DNA of 24,301 nucleotides from JBBQSU01 sp038234815 (GTDB lineage: Bacteria; Planctomycetota; Phycisphaerae; Tepidisphaerales; Tepidisphaeraceae). This document shows positions 16,301 through 22,678 of this stretch, piece after piece. A program made the translations under genes and the position numbers. The stretch covers positions 1 through 24,301 of the forward strand of contig JBBQSU010000045.1 of NCBI GenBank assembly GCA_038234815.1, written 5' to 3'. The first letter of the stretch is position 1, and the number at the start of each line of letters is the position of its first letter. Below the pieces are notes generated by a model, which had not been told where the DNA came from, did not search any database, and saw only the letters and a list, made by a program, of their open reading frames with translations.

Positions 16301-16674
16301 ACCATGGGCCGCGGGCTGGAAGGATCGTTAAATCCCGCGCAGTTGTCCGGCAGACGCACGATCGCGCCGTCACGGCTCTGGCCCTGAAACATGTTCCGCG
16401 TGGCGCGGCCCTTCCAGTTCACCGTGTCTTTCAGGATGTAAATCCCGTTGGGAAAATAGACGATGTTCGGCCCTTTGAGCGCATCAATCAGTGCCAGTTG
16501 AATGGCTTCGGTGCAATCGGCTTTGCCGTCACCGACTGCGTTATAGGGCGCCTTGGTGATGTCAATAATCCCGGCACCTTCGGGAAAGCGAATGTCCTCC
16601 GCCCGTGCAGGTTTGGCTGAATAAAGTGACATTGCGATGAGCGACACCGTCAGCAGGAGGCAATTCTTTTTCAT
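13345..16674 (-). CDS. Large exported beta-helix protein (pectate-lyase-superfamily fold) with PA14 and Calx-beta domains
   Basis: Secreted 1109-residue multidomain protein. It has a signal peptide (1 to about 25, MKKN basic start, cleavage near ARA-ED). The right-handed beta-helix region has two pectate_lyase_3-type starts: NAVGDGKADCTEAIQLAL (46-63) with YFPNGIY, and DWTPAIQQAID (387-397) with IYFPKA. Then come a Pro/Ala linker (about 672-690), a PA14-like domain (about 693-805), a Calx-beta-like domain (about 868-947, GTDYQPLPESVIIPAG and VAVVDND) and a second PA14-like domain (about 956-1095). Substrate and reaction are not predictable; relatives include pectin lyases, epimerases and rhamnogalacturonan-type hydrolases. 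Placement between pseudopilin and GH42 genes suggests a surface step in breaking down a galactose-containing glycan. Confidence 0.88.
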   Translation of the reverse strand: MKKNCLLLTVSLIAMSLYSAKPARAEDIRFPEGAGIIDITKAPYNAVGDGKADCTEAIQLALIDALKGPNIVYFPNGIYILKDTVNWKGRATRNMFQGQSRDGAIVRLPDNCAGFNDPSSPRPMVVTGYFPPQRFRNAIRNMTFSVGKGNPGAIAVRFNASNQGQLADVLIRSEDGAGVIGLDMGYTGDVGPLLVKNVEVVGFDVGIYTSHATACQTLEHIQLRNQRYYGWVNDGQAIAVRDLKSSNAVPALLNKRGSSMMTILGAELTGTGDAKNTPGIVNEAGLYVRHLSTPGYKMAVDGSTGSGVSEGSLQADVFLSHPAAAAFDAPARQLDLPIEETPEVPWDDPKDWVSVAKFTPKLSYYDGKTKTFFDEPPKGTKTDKVYDWTPAIQQAIDSGATTIYFPKAAPIGQQYAMLGTVHLRGNVRRIIGMETSFNGIGERTFVLDDGASPVVAIERFDWLYSGVTMVTNSKRILAAKALNVSMRVGPGGRAFIEDSVCAVRVEKGGSLWIRQFNTEYTHEYRGGTFWADMPWYEQGLDPTKDRDKYLKVHPGNLNDGGTVWILGVKSEGDGTLLTTINGGKSEVMGGLIYANHAKNPEKHAFVVKNSSMSFSLGEWTSRFQPFNMLEETRGDVTRELKRGQLPMRGSGALVTLVNAYADPNGPRAKIPGPAPASAPASEPATAPASGGAGLTIDIFEGEFGTLKATRVAAPEVATDDAAIANLKNWTVRFSGQVVVKTSGAYHFYPPPASRLVINDRVILDAWRNDSRYRDTSFFMEADKPYSIVLEAKGDAKTKVTLSMHGPRTNGREIEPEFSPRSAKLPQVTLTTPADQVLEKGGPLVLQIARDGDTSAPLAVRLAPSVNFSTSMVMVYAARGNAVAGTDYQPLPESVIIPAGQNTLALPVHPIDNRRYDPARSVVVELSPSTTYDISGSGRASVAVVDNDAPALGNGTGLQTTYFAGHEGSTPLAVSISKSLDFDWNETPPVKGIVMRDGFRVRWEGALLPLFGESYRLKFDVTEYAALRVWADGKIVIDFNSAGTDPKQKRNRNGADLTSYVLDCTAGKPVALKVEYESLNFYGQHVSMKWSSPSQFLQTIPMTQLLPPSP

Positions 16675-16770
16675 CAGACCGCGTTCTTTCTATATAGCGA
16701 TATTGTTATTACAACCGCGGTGCTGCCGGTGTTGAAAATGAATTTGCAGGACCCCGACCCGCTGGCAGGA

Positions 16771-17550
16771 CTAATTGCGCGAGGTCAGCCTGTTCCAGGT
16801 TCCATTGTAGGGAGCACTGCTGGTGGTGAGGAATCCCTTATAAGGCGAAGGATTCCATTTCCATTCGGCGTGGCCGTCGGCGAAAAGAAAATTGGAGCCT
16901 TTATTGTGCAGGCCCATTGACCATCGCGTGGCGCCTCCGCTGTTGTCGTCGGCACCGGATGCCAGCTCGTCCACCCCTTCAAACACCATTATTTTCGTCG
17001 AAGGCTGGCGAATCCATTGAATCCGATCCCAGGTAATATGATCGAGCGCAAAGGGAATGTTGGGCCAGGCTCCGCCACCCAGCGACGCCGGTTGACTATA
17101 GCCCGGCATCGCCGACCACAGGCTCCCCGGTTGGGGCACAATATAAGTGGTGTTCTTCATTGCGACCGTACCGGTCAGATTCTTCTCATATACACGGGGC
17201 ACGGGGCAAAAGAGCTGAGAATAGCGGCTGTCGGTTTTGGAGATCGAGTCGGGGCTGGGCAGTTTCCCCGCCGCGGCAAGAAAATCCCGCCAGCCCCCGT
17301 ATTTGTATGTGCTATTTGGGGGCGAGGCGATGTTCATCGAACTCCCCGCTACGGGGACCGCGCCCCGATTGTCATTGGTGTAAAGGGCCAGCAGTTGTCC
17401 GATCGACCTGAGATTGCTCAGACATTTGATCGACCAAGCCGCATTTCGGGCCTTGTTCAACGCCGGAAGCAGCAGGGCTATGAGGATCGCGATGACCCCA
17501 ATCACCACCAGAAGTTCGACGAGGGTAAATGCCTTCTGTGTCGATCTCAT
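16771..17550 (-). CDS. Pseudopilin-like protein 2 of the glycan locus
   Basis: Prepilin-type protein of 259 residues. A short basic leader ends in QKA, then FTLVELLVVIGVIAILIALL forms the N-terminal hydrophobic helix (Ala at the -1 position). The C-terminal motif FLFADGHAEWK is the ADGH type. The ATG at 17550 is chosen over a GTG at 17562: it has AAGG 7 nt upstream and lies one base after the TAA of the preceding gene (TAA-A-ATG), a classic coupled arrangement. With its upstream neighbour it forms a pair of diverged paralogues. Probably exported to the envelope; the function is unknown but the type recurs next to planctomycete carbohydrate genes. Confidence 0.9.
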   Translation of the reverse strand: MRSTQKAFTLVELLVVIGVIAILIALLLPALNKARNAAWSIKCLSNLRSIGQLLALYTNDNRGAVPVAGSSMNIASPPNSTYKYGGWRDFLAAAGKLPSPDSISKTDSRYSQLFCPVPRVYEKNLTGTVAMKNTTYIVPQPGSLWSAMPGYSQPASLGGGAWPNIPFALDHITWDRIQWIRQPSTKIMVFEGVDELASGADDNSGGATRWSMGLHNKGSNFLFADGHAEWKWNPSPYKGFLTTSSAPYNGTWNRLTSRN

Positions 17551-17551
17551 T

Positions 17552-18286
17552 TTAGCCTTCACTTCCTACGGCAGATGCACTGGTGCGGGAAGACCAGTTG
17601 CCGGTGTTAAGAAAACCCCAAGAGAAGTTCTTCGGTTTCTGCCTTCCATACTTGACGTGGAAATCGCCCATCAGGTAGTTACTTCCGTCGCCGTGGCGGG
17701 CGACGTCCCACAGATCCGTCCCGCCGGAGCCCACGAAACTCGTGGCCATGAATGAAGTTCCCTCCATCAGCAATATCTTTAGAGCCGGGTTCTTAATTTC
17801 CGTCGTGCGATTGAAGTTCGCCTGATTCCATGCGTTCTGATATGCCGGGGCGGTATTCTTGCGATACGGATTATTTCCCCAGATTCCGTTCCAAGGAATC
17901 TCATAGCTTTCGGTGCTGCGGGCGCGAGGACAATAGAGCATCTTCTGAGTTACATTCGTCCAGGAAAGATTACGCCCATCCTCAATGATATGGGCCTCCT
18001 GAAGAAATGTGTACCAGATCCATTTATTGTAAGGTCCGAGCGGCCCATTTTCACCGGGCCGCGCGGGCCCATCCCACCCGATATTGGACAGAGGCAGCGT
18101 GTTTGAATTACTCGTTGTGTAAAGCAATAGATAGTTTCCGACCTGCCGAAGATTGTTGACGCACTGAATCTTCTGGGCCGCCAACCGGACCTTGTTCAGC
18201 GCCGGAAGCAACAGCGCAACGAGGATCGCGATGATCCCAATCACCACCAGTAGTTCCACGAGGGTGAATCCCGATTTGCGCTTCAT
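17552..18286 (-). CDS. Pseudopilin-like protein 1 of the glycan locus
   Basis: Prepilin-type protein of 244 residues. MKRKSG then FTLVELLVVIGIIAILVALL gives a perfect class III signal with Gly at -1. The start is ATG 18286, preceded by GAGGTG 5 nt upstream; the open frame extends 8 codons further but without a ribosome site. The downstream region where relatives have FADGHV reads YLMGDFHVKYG, so the Gly is displaced and the motif degenerate. It is translationally coupled to the next pseudopilin and lies 109 bp after the mini PEP-CTERM gene. Confidence 0.9.
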   Translation of the reverse strand: MKRKSGFTLVELLVVIGIIAILVALLLPALNKVRLAAQKIQCVNNLRQVGNYLLLYTTSNSNTLPLSNIGWDGPARPGENGPLGPYNKWIWYTFLQEAHIIEDGRNLSWTNVTQKMLYCPRARSTESYEIPWNGIWGNNPYRKNTAPAYQNAWNQANFNRTTEIKNPALKILLMEGTSFMATSFVGSGGTDLWDVARHGDGSNYLMGDFHVKYGRQKPKNFSWGFLNTGNWSSRTSASAVGSEG

Positions 18287-18395
18287 CACGTCACCTCTTG
18301 TTTCCTGCATGGGTCAGCGGAAAACCGCGCCCATGCTTTTGCCCGTGGTCAGGCATTGCCTACAGCTCGCTAGACCCTTGATGGGCCACTTTTCC

Positions 18396-18647
18396 TCAAG
18401 CCCGACGACGGCGACGCATCAGCAGGCCAACAAGGCCCATCGATATCACCCCGAACGTCGCCGGTTCGGGAATGACCGCAACAATCTCACCGGTCGACAA
18501 TTGGGTCGCGGCACTCCAGGTTCCTGCACCGACGCCATTTAAAATATGCGTGCCACCTGCCGCGTGCAACGACGAGGCCAGGCCAAAACCGCTCGCCGCG
18601 ACCGCCGCCGCTCGCATCGCCGCTTGTTTGGAATTCTTGTTGCTCAT
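18396..18647 (-). CDS. Miniature PEP-CTERM protein (83 aa)
   Basis: The ATG at 18647 is set by a strong GGAGG 7 nt upstream. A signal peptide (about 1-30, ending SLHA-AGG) is followed by only about 30 residues of mature sequence (GTHILNGVGAGTWSAA...), then the PEP-CTERM tail: IPEPAT, a hydrophobic helix and RRRRR. Almost the entire protein is targeting sequence. It could be a real small surface peptide released by an exosortase, or the end product of an internal deletion of a larger PEP-CTERM gene. It heads the run of exported proteins in the glycan locus. Confidence 0.8.
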   Translation of the reverse strand: MSNKNSKQAAMRAAAVAASGFGLASSLHAAGGTHILNGVGAGTWSAATQLSTGEIVAVIPEPATFGVISMGLVGLLMRRRRRA

Positions 18648-18775
18648 TTTCCATCCTCCAAGTCGTCGATCCGAAATTCCGGTCTTGGGTTTACCCCCAC
18701 GAACACACTCAACACGATTTATTCCATACCACTCTTGCAGTCCCGTTAATGCACACAATTCATTCGCACATTTGC

Positions 18776-19837
18776 CTATCCGCCCGGTGGCGGCGCGATC
18801 GTTTGGCCGCTGTGAAACTCCAGCGGCAATGCCACCGATTCGGCCGACTCAGCGCGTTGGATCCTCGCTGTCAGCATGGCCATGGCCGTCCGGCCGATGG
18901 ACTCATTCGGCACGAGCATGGCCGACACTTCCTTCGAGATGATTTTCGGGATCATGGCATCGAAGGTGACGATGGACAAATCCTCGGGCACTCTCAGCCC
19001 CGCTTGCAACGCGCTATACGCCACACCGTTCACGTGGCTGATGCCATACGTGACGAACGCGGTCGGGCGATTGGACAACGCCATGACTTCGTTAAAGGAT
19101 CGACCCACGGAATCGGAGGCGGGCGGGCCTTCCAGACGGGTGACCAGCATTGACATAAGTCCGGCACCGCGCATGGCATGTTCGTAGCCCCGCAGGCGGT
19201 CGGTCACGCTGTAATGCTCGTACGCGGGCGAATCGGACAGTCGATGGCCGAAATCGGCGTATGCAATCCGACGATGTCCGACGGCGATCAGTTTTTCAGT
19301 AAGTTGGACGGCGGCATTGAAATCGTCGGGATAGACGGCATCACGGGGTTGCTTGTTATTCAGCCAGACGCTCGGCAGCGCATGACGGCGGATGGCCTCG
19401 GCCAGTTTTGTGGGAATTGCGTGGGTGTAATTGATGAGCAAGCCGTCGCACATCTGTCGGCGGAGCGCGCTGGGCATGCCCCATTTTTGCACCAAGGCCT
19501 CGTCAGGCAGCATGGAGACGTTCAGGTGCATGTCCCGAACGAGCAATTCTTCCTGCACGCCCCGTAACAAATCGGCAGGCAAGGTACTTCGTCCGTCCAC
19601 CGTACTGAGAAGCAACGAGACGCAATGGAATTTGCCCGTTTGCATCGCCCGCGCCGCGGAATTCGGCCGATAACCGGCCTCAGTGGCCATTTGCACGATG
19701 CGCGAGCGGGTATCGGGGTCGATTCGACCCGTTCCCCCGAGGGCACGAGAGACGGTCATGGTGCTGACGCCGGCCTTTCGTGCCAAAAGCGTCATTGTGG
19801 GTTTAAGCAGTGCTTCAGCCATAACAAAATCCGACAT
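18776..19837 (-). CDS. LacI/GalR-family transcriptional regulator
   Basis: DNA-binding regulator of 353 residues. The N-terminal helix-turn-helix is at about 14-36 (TMTLLARKAGVSTMTVSRAL), followed by GYRPNSAARAM (55-65), the hinge, and then a periplasmic-binding-protein-like sensor domain with ending EFHSGQTIAPP. The likely effector is a sugar or oligosaccharide from the locus it adjoins. The start is ATG 19837; an in-frame ATG at 19822 would remove five residues. The gene faces the divergent GH43 gene across an 82-bp region with two operator-like sites, so it probably controls itself and GH43, and perhaps the downstream minus-strand genes if they share its transcript. Confidence 0.93.
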   Translation of the reverse strand: MSDFVMAEALLKPTMTLLARKAGVSTMTVSRALGGTGRIDPDTRSRIVQMATEAGYRPNSAARAMQTGKFHCVSLLLSTVDGRSTLPADLLRGVQEELLVRDMHLNVSMLPDEALVQKWGMPSALRRQMCDGLLINYTHAIPTKLAEAIRRHALPSVWLNNKQPRDAVYPDDFNAAVQLTEKLIAVGHRRIAYADFGHRLSDSPAYEHYSVTDRLRGYEHAMRGAGLMSMLVTRLEGPPASDSVGRSFNEVMALSNRPTAFVTYGISHVNGVAYSALQAGLRVPEDLSIVTFDAMIPKIISKEVSAMLVPNESIGRTAMAMLTARIQRAESAESVALPLEFHSGQTIAPPPGG

Positions 19838-19839
19838 GC

Positions 19840-19851
19840 GTTATCGCTAAC
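19840..19851. promoter_or_regulatory. LacI-type operator candidate 1
   Basis: GTTATCGCTAAC has GTTA/TAAC half-sites around a central CG-containing tetramer, as expected of LacI-family operators. It abuts the start codon of the lacI gene. Confidence 0.6.
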
Positions 19852-19859
19852 ACATTTGC

Positions 19860-19871
19860 GTTAAGGATAAC
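19860..19871. promoter_or_regulatory. LacI-type operator candidate 2
   Basis: GTTAAGGATAAC repeats the GTTA-N4-TAAC layout exactly 20 bp from the first site, two helical turns, so two dimers could bind the same DNA face. It lies 48 bp before the GH43 start. Confidence 0.55.
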
Positions 19872-19919
19872 CCAGGACGTACCATAGTCAAGGAAATTTT
19901 CTTACCCAATCTCAAAAAT

Positions 19920-21362
19920 ATGCAAGTTGCTCAAAAAGGCGTCCAAAATATCTATTGCAATCCTTTGCCATTACCGCATTTTCAGCGTGGGCGGGCCAGC
20001 TTCAAAAAGGCCGACAGCACCTTCGGCTGGATGCACGACGTCCGTAGAGATTTTCGGGAGATGGCCGACCCAACGGTTGTCTATTTCGATAGCCGGTGGT
20101 GGCTTTTCCCATCGGCCGGAATGCTCTGGGTATCGGACGACTTGGTGCACTGGGAATTTCATCGAATCGAGCCTTTCGATCCGGGTTACGCGCCTACGGT
20201 CGTCGTCCATCCCGACGGCTGGCTGTACCTCACCGCCTGCTGCGACCGCATGTGGCGGGCCAGGCATCCGCTCGGGCCTTGGGAGGATTTGGGCCAGGTA
20301 ATCGACGAACAGGGCAAGCCCTTCCGTTGGTCCGACCCGATGCTTTTCGTGGACGACGACGGCCAGATGTACTGCTATCACGGCCTCGGTAAAGACGGGA
20401 TTTACGTCGCCAAGATGAAGCGCGACGCCCTGACGCATTTTGACGGCCCGCGTCAAAATTGCTTCCCGTTTAACCCCGAACACCTCTGGGAACGCAAAGG
20501 TGAATACAACCAGGACCCGACGATCAGCTACATCGAAGGGGCATGGATGACCAAGCACGCGGGCGTTTATTACTTGCAGTACAGCGGCAACGGCACCGAA
20601 TGGCGGAACTATGGCTTGGGCTGCTACCGAGCGACCTCGCCGCTTGGGCCATGGGCCCCCCAGGCGCACAATCCCATCCTACTAGCCCCCCGAGGGCAGG
20701 GCATTGTCAATGGCTGCGCCCACCACAGCGTGGTCACCGGTCCTGACGCATCCCTTTGGTGCTTTTATACCTGTCTTGTCCGGGTCGAACATGCTTTCGA
20801 GCGACGCATCGGCATGGACCCAGTCCATTTCGACGAAAATGGTGATATGTACGTCGCCGGTCCGACCGAAACCCCGCAGGCCGTGCCCGCCGCCGGCGCG
20901 AGCGACTCTCCGACTTTTAGCGCCGCCGAGTGGCTCCCCCTGACGGTCAATCAGCCGGTTCGTGCCAGTGCGTATCTTCCCGGTCACGAGCCGGTTTACG
21001 CGGTCGATGATTCAATTCGCACCCGGTGGGAAGCCCCCGCCGGCGCCGAGCAGTGGTTGACCGTGGACCTGCAAAATACTTATTTAGTGCAAGCCGCGCG
21101 GACGATCTTTGGCGACCGAGGATTGGACTACGAAACCGGCGTCGTCCCCGCTCCCTATCGCTATTTCATTGAATGCTCGCTCGACGGCCAGGCTTGGTCG
21201 ATCCTTTACGACGCATCGGCCAACGCCTCTGAACAGCACATTCGCTTCGATCTCTTCGAGCCGAAGCCCGCCCGCCACCTGCGCCTGCGCGTCGTCGCCG
21301 TTCCGCCAGGCATGACCGTCGGGGTCGCCCAGTTCACTGCGTTCGGGAAGTTCCAAAGTTAA
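19920..21362 (+). CDS. Glycoside hydrolase family 43 enzyme with C-terminal F5/8-type-C-like domain
   Basis: Five-bladed beta-propeller enzyme of 480 residues. The expected acidic residues are visible: Asp50 in MADPTVVYF (base), Asp139 in RWSDPMLF (pKa modulator) and Glu206 in SYIEGAWM (acid). The active-site His is in GCAHHSVV (268-269). The N-terminus NPLPLPHFQRG resembles other GH43 proteins and supports the ATG at 19920, although no ribosome site is evident. Residues from about 345 to 478 look like a discoidin/F5-8 type C carbohydrate-binding domain (AVDDSIRTRWEAP, WLTVDL). GH43 enzymes remove arabinose, xylose or galactose residues. No signal peptide is seen, so action may be cytoplasmic. 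Confidence 0.92.
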   Translation: MQVAQKGVQNIYCNPLPLPHFQRGRASFKKADSTFGWMHDVRRDFREMADPTVVYFDSRWWLFPSAGMLWVSDDLVHWEFHRIEPFDPGYAPTVVVHPDGWLYLTACCDRMWRARHPLGPWEDLGQVIDEQGKPFRWSDPMLFVDDDGQMYCYHGLGKDGIYVAKMKRDALTHFDGPRQNCFPFNPEHLWERKGEYNQDPTISYIEGAWMTKHAGVYYLQYSGNGTEWRNYGLGCYRATSPLGPWAPQAHNPILLAPRGQGIVNGCAHHSVVTGPDASLWCFYTCLVRVEHAFERRIGMDPVHFDENGDMYVAGPTETPQAVPAAGASDSPTFSAAEWLPLTVNQPVRASAYLPGHEPVYAVDDSIRTRWEAPAGAEQWLTVDLQNTYLVQAARTIFGDRGLDYETGVVPAPYRYFIECSLDGQAWSILYDASANASEQHIRFDLFEPKPARHLRLRVVAVPPGMTVGVAQFTAFGKFQS

Positions 21363-21543
21363 AGGCAATTTCGCGGGTTTTCAGTCCGGGCGCTCGAGCG
21401 TCACCAAGAAAGGTGGCGAACGTCGCAGCGGACGACATGGTGATTACTCCCTGTGTTGGCGTCAGGCGAATGGCATGGCGAGGATCCCGATTTCAGCCAA
21501 TGCGCCTAGCCGCTGTCGTGAGACACGTTGGAAATCGTGCGAC

Positions 21544-22671
21544 TCAATGGCAGGCCGTCACCTCAATTTCAAAGAGTAGGTCGGATCGGCACACGTCGCC
21601 CAGCAGGACCAGACAAGGGCACGGCAGATGCTCGGCGCAATGCGTTGCAGCGAATTCTTTGACTGCCGGAGTCGCACAATACGCCATCGCCTGAACGACG
21701 TCGCCGATTCGGCAATTCATATCGCGGAGGACGGCGGTTACGTTCTCGATGGTCATCAGCACCTGTCCGCGGATGTCGCCGGCATGGCAGGTTTTGCCGG
21801 CAGAATCGATCGCAGCCGTGCCGGAGCAGAAGACGGTCTGGCCCGCCGGTGTGTCCATTCGCGCGGCGCGGGAAAAAGCCGAGCCGTATTCGCTCGCCGA
21901 CCGTTGGTTACCCACTGCGCCAAACCGCTCCACGATGTTCGGCTTTCCCCACGCCGCGAAGACGTCCAGTGCGATCTTGCCCAGTACGGGTGAGACGCCG
22001 ATGCCGGTGCTGGCGGGCATGAAGCCCGCACCGCTGAACAACCCGCGCTCATTGAAGAAGCCGTTGCGTACCTGGTTGAGTTGGTCGTACCAGCCAAGGA
22101 TGTCGTCCATCCAGATCCACGTGCGGGCGATGTCGCTGAATGATCCGCCGGCCTGTTTGACAAGGCGTTCGGCCTGTTCGAAGACCTGCCGAGCTTGCTC
22201 TGGTCGGCTGGAGTCGCGCGGTGCGACAAGCCCCGTGGCCGTGACGTAATGGCAGCCGGCTATATCAAATGCCCGACCGACGGGTCGACCGTGCTCGGAC
22301 AGCAACTGCGGTCGGTCGATCCCCGAAATAGCATGGATTTGTACGCCCAGTACCGGCGTCTCCGGCTCGCGCGTATCAAGCAGCGTGGGTGCGATTCCGT
22401 CGTCTCGCAGGCCCAGCGCGGCCTTTCGTGTCGTCAGCACGGCGGTGTGAGCGCGCGGCTCGGCAAACACCCGTTCTTCCACGATCCAGGCGCCCAGGTC
22501 CTTGAGCATTTGCGCGACCTCCGTATACATCCGTCCGATGCCTTCGATATCGTTCCGCGCCGGCATCGCTGTTATGTATAGCTCTGTTGCTGAAGCAGAA
22601 CGGATCGTCCGCACGTCCAGCGAACGCTGGGTATCGACCGTCATTAAGGGACTACCTGTGAATTTTCGCAT
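21544..22671 (-). CDS. RidA/YjgF-superfamily protein, chorismatase (FkbO/Hyg5)-like
   Basis: Protein of 375 residues. The C-terminal part is RidA-like (GTAAIDSAGKTCHAGD, then ENVTAVLRDMNCRIGDVVQAM). The preceding region has ARTWIWMDDILGWYDQLNQ, a pattern I associate with the chorismatase branch. Chorismatases convert chorismate to hydroxybenzoates or dihydroxy acids; whether this member does, or acts on an enamine/imine as in RidA, cannot be judged. The start ATG 22671 is chosen because GAGG lies 5 nt upstream and overlaps the TAG stop of the preceding gene (22681-22679), which indicates coupled translation. The frame's extension to 22758 would overlap that gene. Confidence 0.75.
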   Translation of the reverse strand: MRKFTGSPLMTVDTQRSLDVRTIRSASATELYITAMPARNDIEGIGRMYTEVAQMLKDLGAWIVEERVFAEPRAHTAVLTTRKAALGLRDDGIAPTLLDTREPETPVLGVQIHAISGIDRPQLLSEHGRPVGRAFDIAGCHYVTATGLVAPRDSSRPEQARQVFEQAERLVKQAGGSFSDIARTWIWMDDILGWYDQLNQVRNGFFNERGLFSGAGFMPASTGIGVSPVLGKIALDVFAAWGKPNIVERFGAVGNQRSASEYGSAFSRAARMDTPAGQTVFCSGTAAIDSAGKTCHAGDIRGQVLMTIENVTAVLRDMNCRIGDVVQAMAYCATPAVKEFAATHCAEHLPCPCLVLLGDVCRSDLLFEIEVTACH

Positions 22672-22678
22672 TGAACCT

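Noticed and set aside
16695..16720. Operator-like TTGTAATAACAA upstream of the beta-helix gene
   Set aside because: It is symmetrical, but its half-sites (TTGT/ACAA) differ from GTTA/TAAC of the lacI spacer, so I do not count it as a third operator.
21413..21694. Small plus-strand frame between GH43 and the RidA-like gene
   Set aside because: It lies largely antisense to the RidA-like C-terminus and has no ribosome site or motif. The 180-bp spacer also shows no clear terminator, only CGCTCGAGCG.
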